A stretch of 64,000 bases of DNA from Oscillospiraceae bacterium (GTDB taxonomy: Bacteria; Bacillota; Clostridia; Oscillospirales; Oscillospiraceae): NCBI GenBank assembly GCA_017461445.1, contig JAFTXW010000002.1, positions 1 through 64,000 of the forward strand. The letters are read 5' to 3'. The notes beneath the pieces are model-generated. The model had not been told where the DNA came from. It searched no databases and saw nothing but the letters and a program-made list of their open reading frames with translations. Below, in pieces: positions 51,695 to 58,420 of the stretch (position 1 is its first letter; each line of letters starts with the position of its first letter). The position numbers and the translations under genes were made by a program.

Positions 51695-52318
51695 ATGTCC
51701 GAAAGTAGGACTGTTCATGAAGCCATCTTGCAGGCAGCAGAGGAAGAGTTTCTTGAGAAGGGCTTCCAAAACGCATCCCTGCGGAACATTGTAAAGATCG
51801 CCGGAGTGACCACCGGGGCGTTTTACCGCTACTATTCCTCTAAGGATGCCCTTTTTGCAGCTCTTGTGGAACCCCATGCGGCCCAGGTGAAGTATCTGTT
51901 CCTGTCTGACATCGAAAGGTGGGACGCACTTGCCTCTGAGGATAAGCTGAAGCATATGACCGATATTTCCAAGCCCTGCATCGGTGCTATTCTGGATTAC
52001 ATTTACGATCATTACACAGGCTTCAAGCTGCTGGTCTGTGCTTCCGGCGGTACGGTGTATGAGAATTTCATTCACGATCTGGTGGTGGAGGAAGTGGCCT
52101 CCTCTTTCCGCTGTGCCGAAGTATTGCGGGAAATGGGCTATGATGTGCCTGAAATGGACCCGGAGCTGTGCCATATGGTGTCCAGCGCCATGTTCTCCGG
52201 GATCTTTGAGATCGTTGCCCACGATATGAACAAAGAGGACGCCAAGCGTCGGGTGGCACAATTACAGGAATTTTTCACCGGCGGCTGGTGCCGCCTGATG
52301 AACTATGAATTCAAGTAA
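51695..52318 (+). CDS. TetR/AcrR family repressor
   Basis: A 207-residue regulator. The N-terminal helix-turn-helix (about residues 25-47; NASLRNIVKIAGVTTGAFYRYYSSKDAL) is typical TetR, and the C-terminal domain would sense a ligand. AAGGAGGCGTATCAA fixes the start. GTTAG..CTAAC sites occur before its own gene, before the divergent hydrolase operon and before the downstream ABC genes, so all three are the likely regulon. Confidence 0.9.
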   Translation: MSESRTVHEAILQAAEEEFLEKGFQNASLRNIVKIAGVTTGAFYRYYSSKDALFAALVEPHAAQVKYLFLSDIERWDALASEDKLKHMTDISKPCIGAILDYIYDHYTGFKLLVCASGGTVYENFIHDLVVEEVASSFRCAEVLREMGYDVPEMDPELCHMVSSAMFSGIFEIVAHDMNKEDAKRRVAQLQEFFTGGWCRLMNYEFK

Positions 52319-52364
52319 AATATTGGGGAATACGCCCTGTATTCCCTGTTATTTTAGATATTTA

Positions 52365-52380
52365 GTTAGCAATCGCTAAC
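52365..52380. promoter_or_regulatory. TetR operator O3 (ABC genes)
   Basis: GTTAGCAATCGCTAAC is a perfect inverted repeat, GTTAGC-AATC-GCTAAC, of the same form as O1. It lies 21 bp before the first ABC gene and after a hairpin (GGGAATAC/GTATTCCC, about 52325-52346) that follows tetR. Confidence 0.72.
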
Positions 52381-52401
52381 CTCGAGGAGGATCGAATCAA
52401 T

Positions 52402-54168
52402 ATGAATCAGCAAGCAAACAAATCCCCGATTGGATGGGTCATGTCCTTCGCCGGACGGAAAAAGAGCCTGTATACTATCAGCGTGGTGCTGGCAGTGATC
52501 GGTGTTCTGTGCGGCATTCTCCCTTTCATCATCACTGGCAATATGATCCGTAATCTGATTGAGGGTAACAGGGAATGGTCTTTCTATCTGGTCCAAGGCG
52601 GCCTGATGGCAGTCTGCTGGATAGGAAAGCTCCTTTGCCACAATATATCCACTACCTGCTCCCATGTGGCGACCTTCCATGTGCTGGGGGAAATCCGCAA
52701 GCAGCTTTGCGATAAGCTGTCCCGTGTTCCCTTGGGCTATGTGAAGGACACCCCTTCCGGCTCCCTGAAAAACATCATGGTGGAGCGTTTGGACAGCATT
52801 GAAACCACCCTTGCCCATATTCTCCCGGAGTTTACTTCCAACCTGCTGGCCCCGGCCTGCGTGTTCGTGTATATGCTGACCATCGACTGGCGCATGGCTC
52901 TGATTTCCCTTATTTCTCTGGTGCTGGGTCTGCTGTGCTATTGCACCATGATGTTCGGCTATGCGGAAAACTATCAGAACGCCATCAACAAGACGAAGAT
53001 CCTCAACGACACCGCTGTGGAATACATCAACGGCATCCAGGTCATTAAGGCATTCGGCAAGGCAGGTGCTTCCTACCAGCGGTTCGTTGTGGCTGCGAAA
53101 GAGGGTGGGCAGTGCTATGTGGACTGGATGCGGCGCAACAACATCCCCTTCTCTCTGGCTATGGTTCTGGCTCCCTGCACCTTGATTACCGTACTTCCCT
53201 TCGGTGGTCTGTTCGTTATGAACGGCAGTCTGGCAGCTATGGATCTTATTATGATCATCATTCTCTCCGTCGGCCTGATCCAGCCTCTCATCACCTGCAT
53301 GAGCTATTCCGATGATCTGGCACGACTGGGAACCATCGTGAGTGAGGTCACCGGCATCATGACCCAAGAGGAACTGGCGCGCCCTGAGCAGGACAAAGCT
53401 GTGCCTGCGGACAGTTCTGTGGTGCTGAAAGACGTGACCTTCGGCTACCACGAAAAGGAAGTGCTCCACAGTATCAATATGGAAATTCCCAGCGGCAGCG
53501 TCTGCGCTCTAGTAGGCCCAAGCGGCAGCGGCAAATCCACCATCGCCAAGCTGATCGCCTCCCTCTGGGATGTGAAGGGCGGCAGTATTGAGATCGGCGG
53601 CGTGGATATTCGCGATCTGTCTCTGGAAGGCTATAACCGCCGTGTCGCTTATGTGGCACAGGACAATTATCTGTTTGACGAAACCATCCGGGAGAACATC
53701 CGTATGGGCCGTGCAGGTGCCACAGACGCGGAAGTAGAAGAAGCGGCAAAACGCAGCGGCTGCCATGAATTTATCATGGGCCTGGAAAACGGCTACGACA
53801 CCGTTGTGGGCGGCAGCGGCGGACACCTCTCCGGCGGTGAACGTCAGCGGATCGCCATCGCCCGTGCCATGCTGAAGGATGCCCCCATCGTCATTTTGGA
53901 TGAAGCCACCGCCTATACCGATCCCGAAAACGAAGCCGTTATTCAGGCCTCTGTGGCCAAACTGGTACAGGGTAAGACCCTGATCGTTATCGCCCACCGC
54001 CTGTCAACCATCGCCGACGCAGACCGTATTTTCGTGATTCGCGATGGCATCGTTGCGGCGGCAGGCACCCATACGGAGCTGCTGGCAGGAAGCAAGCTGT
54101 ACCGGGATATGTGGGAGGCTCATATATCCGTCAAGGATACTGTGGAAGGAGGAAACGTCCATGCTTGA
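52402..54168 (+). CDS. ABC exporter half-transporter (cassette, first)
   Basis: A 588-residue fused permease-ATPase. Six membrane helices fill about 20-310. The ATPase carries Walker A GPSGSGKST, signature LSGGERQRI and Walker B IVILDEATAYTD with the catalytic Glu. The GAGGAGG site lies 13 nt before the ATG. It overlaps the next ABC gene by 8 bp, and the two should form a heterodimer. A TetR-controlled exporter pair suggests efflux of a toxic or self-made compound. Confidence 0.9.
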   Translation: MNQQANKSPIGWVMSFAGRKKSLYTISVVLAVIGVLCGILPFIITGNMIRNLIEGNREWSFYLVQGGLMAVCWIGKLLCHNISTTCSHVATFHVLGEIRKQLCDKLSRVPLGYVKDTPSGSLKNIMVERLDSIETTLAHILPEFTSNLLAPACVFVYMLTIDWRMALISLISLVLGLLCYCTMMFGYAENYQNAINKTKILNDTAVEYINGIQVIKAFGKAGASYQRFVVAAKEGGQCYVDWMRRNNIPFSLAMVLAPCTLITVLPFGGLFVMNGSLAAMDLIMIIILSVGLIQPLITCMSYSDDLARLGTIVSEVTGIMTQEELARPEQDKAVPADSSVVLKDVTFGYHEKEVLHSINMEIPSGSVCALVGPSGSGKSTIAKLIASLWDVKGGSIEIGGVDIRDLSLEGYNRRVAYVAQDNYLFDETIRENIRMGRAGATDAEVEEAAKRSGCHEFIMGLENGYDTVVGGSGGHLSGGERQRIAIARAMLKDAPIVILDEATAYTDPENEAVIQASVAKLVQGKTLIVIAHRLSTIADADRIFVIRDGIVAAAGTHTELLAGSKLYRDMWEAHISVKDTVEGGNVHA

Positions 54169-55894
54169 GATCTTAAACAAATTCTTTAATTTCTGCGGTC
54201 CGGAAAACAAGCGGAAATTCCAGCTGTCCATCGTCTGCGGCGTGGTGATGGCCTTGTTTGAAGCTCTGAAGATCCCCGCCATCATGGTCATGCTCAGTGC
54301 TTTACTGGCAGGAACCGTGACCCCGGCAACCATCTGGAGCTGTCTGGGGATCTGTGTGGTCAGCGTTGCCGGTGCGTCCATCGTGAAATACCGCTCCACC
54401 ATGCTGCAATGCGAAGCAGGCTACGGCACCGCCGCAGGCAAGCGAATCGAGATTGCGGAGCATCTGCGCTATGTCCCCATGGGCTACTTCAATAACAACA
54501 GTCTCGGTTACATCACCTCCGTCACCACCAACACCATGGAACAGCTTGGCGATATCGCCACAAGAGTTGTCATGCTCACTACGCAGGGTGTCCTGACTTC
54601 CCTGCTGATCGCCTGTATGCTGCTGTCCTACGACTGGCGCATCGGTCTGGTTGTCTTTGTGGGCATCGGCCTGTTCTTCCTGGTCAACAGCCAGATGCAG
54701 AAAAAGTCCGAGAGCTTGTCTCCCCGGAAGCTGGCAGCAGACTCCGCCCTGGTGGAAAAGCTGCTGGAATATATTCAGGGCATTACCGAGGTGAAAGCAT
54801 ACAACCTCACCGGCTCCACCTCCAAAACGCTGAATCATGCCATTGACGAAAATGTAGATGTGAATATCACACTGGAAAAGACCTTCATCCCCTATATGGG
54901 CGTGCAGAATTTAGTAACCAAGATGACTGGCGTGGTCATGGTGCTGCTGTCCATCTGGTTCTATCTGAACGGCAGCATGGAACTGATCGTGTGCATCAGC
55001 ATGATGATCTGTGCGTTTATGGTCTACGCCAGTCTGGATTCTGCCGGAAACTATTCCGCGCTGCTTCGCACCGTGGATGCCAGCGTGGATAAGGCACAGG
55101 CGATCCTAGATGTGCCCCACATGGATATCGACGGTGCTGACAAGACTCCGGAGTCCTTTGATATCGATGTAGAGAACATTCAGTTCTCCTATGACAAGCG
55201 AACCATCATCGACGGCATCAGCGTACATATTCCCGCCAAAAGCACCACGGCCATTGTCGGCCCCAGCGGCGGCGGTAAGACCACCCTTTGCAATCTGATC
55301 TCCCGGTTCTGGGATGTGGACAGCGGCTGCGTGAAGCTGGGCGGCGTGGATGTGAAGCAGTACAGCATGGATGCCCTGATGCGGAACTTCAGCTTTGTGT
55401 TCCAGAATGTGTATCTGTTTCAGGATACCATCGCCAACAATATCCGCTTCGGTCAGCCGGACGCCCCCATAGAGCAGGTCGTGGAAGCTGCTAAGAAAGC
55501 CTGCTGCCACGATTTCATCATGGCACTTCCGGATGGGTACGACACCGTCATTGGCGAAGGCGGTGCAACACTTTCCGGCGGTGAAAGACAGCGAATCTCC
55601 ATCGCCCGTGCCATGATGAAGAATTCGCCCATTATCATTCTCGACGAGGCCACCGCCAATGTGGACCCGGAAAATGAAAAAGATCTGGTCACCGCCATCG
55701 AAGCACTGACCAAGGAAAAAACCATCATTATGATCGCCCACCGGTTGAAAACCGTCCGAAATGCTGACCAGATCCTGGTTGTGGATCAAGGCAGAATCGT
55801 CCAGCAAGGTAAACACGAAGAATTGATACAGCAGGACGGCATCTACCGCCGTTTTGTAAACGCAAGAGAAACCTCCGCAAGCTGGAAACTGTAA
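54161..55894 (+). CDS. ABC exporter half-transporter (cassette, second)
   Basis: A 577-residue fused permease-ATPase with six membrane helices (about 20-310). Walker A is GPSGGGKTT, signature LSGGERQRI and Walker B IIILDEATANVD; the site is fully catalytic like its partner, unlike the pair at 35.9-39.4 kb. AAGGAGGAAACGTCC fixes the start within the end of the first ABC gene. A strong terminator follows. Confidence 0.9.
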   Translation: MLEILNKFFNFCGPENKRKFQLSIVCGVVMALFEALKIPAIMVMLSALLAGTVTPATIWSCLGICVVSVAGASIVKYRSTMLQCEAGYGTAAGKRIEIAEHLRYVPMGYFNNNSLGYITSVTTNTMEQLGDIATRVVMLTTQGVLTSLLIACMLLSYDWRIGLVVFVGIGLFFLVNSQMQKKSESLSPRKLAADSALVEKLLEYIQGITEVKAYNLTGSTSKTLNHAIDENVDVNITLEKTFIPYMGVQNLVTKMTGVVMVLLSIWFYLNGSMELIVCISMMICAFMVYASLDSAGNYSALLRTVDASVDKAQAILDVPHMDIDGADKTPESFDIDVENIQFSYDKRTIIDGISVHIPAKSTTAIVGPSGGGKTTLCNLISRFWDVDSGCVKLGGVDVKQYSMDALMRNFSFVFQNVYLFQDTIANNIRFGQPDAPIEQVVEAAKKACCHDFIMALPDGYDTVIGEGGATLSGGERQRISIARAMMKNSPIIILDEATANVDPENEKDLVTAIEALTKEKTIIMIAHRLKTVRNADQILVVDQGRIVQQGKHEELIQQDGIYRRFVNARETSASWKL

Positions 55895-55902
55895 AATAGG
55901 AA

Positions 55903-55934
55903 AAAGGTACCGTTCAAGCACGAACGGTACCTTT
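55903..55934. terminator. Terminator between ABC genes and ohrR
   Basis: AAAGGTACCGTTC (55903-55915) pairs with GAACGGTACCTTT (55922-55934), flanked by A and T tracts; it serves both convergent units. Confidence 0.85.
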
Positions 55935-55960
55935 CAGCTTGCCAACGGCAGGTGCGAATA

Positions 55961-56395
55961 TTACGTTTTGCTTGACCCGAGCATTTTGTACAGAATACGA
56001 TACAGCATCGCAGCCTCTTCCGGTTCCAGGTTAGAGCATTTAGCGATTGCTGTAGGAACCGTCACTGCCTTTTCCTTCAGTGCCTCACCCATATCGGTAA
56101 TGGTAACGATCAGATTCCGCTCATCGGATGCACTTCGCTGACGGGTAACAAGGCCTTTACTTTCCAATTTTTTCAGAACCGGGGTCAGAGTGCCGGAGTC
56201 CAGATACAGGATCTCGCCCATAGCCTTGACATTCATTATCTTTTTATCCCACAGAACCATCATGGCAATGTATTGGGTATAGGTCAGATCGATCTCATCC
56301 AGAAAGGGCTTATACTGCTTGATGATCTCCCGGGAGCAGGCATACAGCGGGAAACATATCTGATTTTCGATTTTCAGGGCATCGTACTTACTCAT
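55961..56395 (-). CDS. ohrR: MarR/OhrR-type peroxide-sensing regulator
   Basis: A 144-residue winged-helix MarR protein. The opening ENQICFPLYACSREI places Cys14 where OhrR has its reactive peroxide-sensing Cys, with a second Cys at 20. The recognition region DSGTLTPVLKKLESKGLVTR and the wing SASDERNLIV are standard. The start at 56395 follows AAGGAGGGCGTACC. It is third in an operon with gpx and a TSCPD protein behind a palindromic operator, so it probably represses them until oxidised. Confidence 0.85.
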   Translation of the reverse strand: MSKYDALKIENQICFPLYACSREIIKQYKPFLDEIDLTYTQYIAMMVLWDKKIMNVKAMGEILYLDSGTLTPVLKKLESKGLVTRQRSASDERNLIVTITDMGEALKEKAVTVPTAIAKCSNLEPEEAAMLYRILYKMLGSSKT

Positions 56396-56431
56396 GGTAC
56401 GCCCTCCTTGTGACTGGTTATGCAATATAAT

Positions 56432-56695
56432 TTAGCACAATTCGTCTGATTTTGCAACTGCTGCCCGCACAGCTTTCGCCAACTGATCCGCACAGGAGGT
56501 TGTACGTCTGCCGCAGGTGTTGCCCAGTAGCATTTCTTCGATTTTGTCAACTGTCCAGCCGTCTACCAGCTTCGTAACAGCTTTGAGATTGCCGTTACAG
56601 CCACCCAGAAAGGAAATATTGGTGACCACATCACCTTCAATATCAAAGCAGATCATCTGGGCACAGGTATTTTCCGTTTTGTAATCGTACCGCAT
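56432..56695 (-). CDS. TSCPD-domain protein (TIGR03905-like)
   Basis: An 87-residue protein with the TSCPD pattern: SFLGGCNGNLKAV, a central GNTCGRRTTSCADQLAKAV and four or more conserved Cys. The domain also occurs at the C-terminus of some class II ribonucleotide reductases, where it may bind a metal; the stand-alone form has no settled role. Its ATG shares a base with the gpx stop. Co-expression with gpx and ohrR suggests a part in redox defence. Confidence 0.85.
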   Translation of the reverse strand: MRYDYKTENTCAQMICFDIEGDVVTNISFLGGCNGNLKAVTKLVDGWTVDKIEEMLLGNTCGRRTTSCADQLAKAVRAAVAKSDELC

Positions 56696-57237
56696 TACAG
56701 CACCGCCTTGACCTTTTCTATAACAGACTTCATAGATGCAGTCGGCTCGAACCGGGCAAGAATCTCACCGTCACGGCTGATCAGGAACTTGGTAAAATTC
56801 CACTTCACATTGCCATTTTTCTTGTAATCCTTGTCCATTTTCTTGGCAATACCGCTCATAGCCAAACCCATGGGGCTCATACCGAAGCCCACAAATTCGG
56901 TATTCTCAGACAGCCACTTATATAGGGGAATTGCGTTCTCACCCAGCACATCGATTTTAGAGAATTGGGGGAAAGTAATGCCAAATCGGCCGGTGCAGAA
57001 GGAGTGGATCTCCTCGTCATCGCCGGGGGCCTGCTCGCCGAACTGGTTGCAGGGGAAGTCCAGGATCTCCAAGCCCTGGTCATGGCAGGCTTCATACAGA
57101 TCCTGCAATTCGTCATACTGAGGTGTAAAGCCGCAGCCGGTTGCGGTGTTGACGATCAGCAATACCTCACCCTTGTAGTCGGAAAGTCGTACCTCACTGC
57201 CATCCTGTTTTTTTACCTTGAAATCATAGATGCTCAT
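56695..57237 (-). CDS. gpx: Glutathione peroxidase-family thiol peroxidase
   Basis: A 180-residue thioredoxin-fold peroxidase. The peroxidatic Cys is C35 in NTATGCGFTPQY; the conserved LDFPCNQFGEQ and WNFTKFLI (Trp/Asn of the catalytic tetrad) follow. It is a Cys form, not a selenocysteine form, and in Clostridia it probably uses thioredoxin. GGAGGAACGATT fixes the start. It leads the gpx-TSCPD-ohrR operon. Confidence 0.94.
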   Translation of the reverse strand: MSIYDFKVKKQDGSEVRLSDYKGEVLLIVNTATGCGFTPQYDELQDLYEACHDQGLEILDFPCNQFGEQAPGDDEEIHSFCTGRFGITFPQFSKIDVLGENAIPLYKWLSENTEFVGFGMSPMGLAMSGIAKKMDKDYKKNGNVKWNFTKFLISRDGEILARFEPTASMKSVIEKVKAVL

Positions 57238-57250
57238 AATCGTTCCTCCA

Positions 57251-57300
57251 TAATTAAATTGAGTTCAATTTAATTATATGCAAATCATCCAAATTGTCAA
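57251..57300 (-). promoter_or_regulatory. OhrR-regulated promoter and operator of gpx operon
   Basis: A perfect palindrome of TAATTAAATTGA (57251-57262), GT and its complement (57265-57276) covers the -10 region. On minus, TTGACA (57300-57295), 16 bp and TATAAT (57278-57273) form a promoter overlapped by the palindrome. AATT-rich palindromes of this kind are typical OhrR/MarR sites. Confidence 0.78.
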
Positions 57301-57390
57301 TAGGCATCATCAGGAAATATATCCTCACCCTTGCTTGAAAACAAAGAAGCACCCGCTATGTGCAGCAAAAGCTGGAATTTTACCCAAAAT

Positions 57391-57709
57391 CCCCTGTCTG
57401 CTATCGACGAAAGCCCATTTTCATGCTATAATGATGCGTACTTAGACGCAAAGGAGGGCTTCTATCATGGGCGAGCAGCGGTCAAAACATCATATTAGTG
57501 CTGGTCTGCTGGCCCATGTTAGTGCAAGCAGACGAGAACCACACTTTTATAGCTACATCCCCGGCCCCAAAACCGGGGATTTTTCCTGCCCTGCGGAGTC
57601 AAAGCTATTTCAAGGGTCAAAAATGCCACCATATGTTGTGGTTTCATTAAAGCAGAAACCGCAGCATATGGTGGTTGATTTTCAAGTTTTGGCTTTGTAG
57701 CCGTTTTCA
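57391..57709 (+). repeat. About 320-bp element, copy B (right flank of cassette)
   Basis: Second copy of the element at 46821-47136, same orientation. TCGACG (57404-57409), 17 bp and TATAAT (57427-57432) form a promoter. AGGAGG-ATGGG, CATATTAGTG, GTGCAAGCAGACG, the CCCCGG/CCGGGG hairpin followed by TTTTT (about 57558-57582) and the CCATATGTTGTGG/CCGCAGCATATGG hairpin are all kept. A frame of 77 codons is open here but is shifted in copy A. Confidence 0.8.
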
Positions 57710-57793
57710 GAGCCGGAAACGAGGTAGGCATCGACGAAAACATTTCTGTCGGCTACAAAGGCCAATCTCGACATTGTAATACAGATGCACAAT

Positions 57794-57811
57794 CCCCCAG
57801 AAATCTGGGGG
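57794..57811. terminator. Hairpin downstream of gtrA
   Basis: CCCCCAG-AAAT-CTGGGGG. It lies about 45 bp beyond the gtrA stop on minus; the T tract is weak. Confidence 0.5.
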
Positions 57812-57856
57812 AGATTGCACGGGGGGAGAAATGAAAAAGATTGCATCACAGCAACT

Positions 57857-58417
57857 TTACTTTTTATCTGTGGGGTGCGTATCACTGAAAACGATTTTAT
57901 TTACCACAAAGAATACTACCATGGACACACCACCATTCAGGACAGTGGTACCGATGTTGTACAGCCAGCCGGGAACAAAATGACCGGCCACCGCGACCCA
58001 GATACAGTTGATGGAATTGACCACACAGGTGACCACACAGAAGGCCAGCAGATACCACATGCCCTGATACAGGATGTTACCCTTGGAGCGGAACACCCAG
58101 GACCGCTGGATGAAGAAGTTGATTACTTCACCGATGACCATGGCGATCATGTAGGCGGTGAAGTAGGCCAAACCACCCTGATCCGCGCCGTAGCCGATGA
58201 TGTACCACTTGAACTGGATGCCGAACAGATTCAGGTCGATGCCCGGAAAGCCGAAATCCTGACTGCCCATAAATGCGAAAGCCGCAGGCAGGAAGGTCAG
58301 CAGTGCGTACTTGAACACCGTAATAAGGTTACTCACAAGGACGAACAGGCCGCCCTCCCGGATCCACTGGGCGATTTTGGGATTGCTCTCAGCCCAGGTT
58401 TTGATTTTCTCTAACAT
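57857..58417 (-). CDS. GtrA-family membrane protein
   Basis: A 186-residue protein with four hydrophobic segments (about 22-45, 85-105, 118-140, 150-172) and the family motif EVINFFIQRSWVFRSKG. GtrA-like proteins help move lipid-linked sugars across the membrane for wall or teichoic-acid glycosylation. It lies 4 bp after the GH3 gene stop, so the two are co-transcribed. Confidence 0.85.
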   Translation of the reverse strand: MLEKIKTWAESNPKIAQWIREGGLFVLVSNLITVFKYALLTFLPAAFAFMGSQDFGFPGIDLNLFGIQFKWYIIGYGADQGGLAYFTAYMIAMVIGEVINFFIQRSWVFRSKGNILYQGMWYLLAFCVVTCVVNSINCIWVAVAGHFVPGWLYNIGTTVLNGGVSMVVFFVVNKIVFSDTHPTDKK

Positions 58418-58420
58418 ACA

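Noticed and set aside
57467-57700. 77-codon ORF in repeat copy B as a protein
   Set aside because: The same frame is broken by a one-base difference in copy A and runs through two hairpins, so non-coding is more likely.
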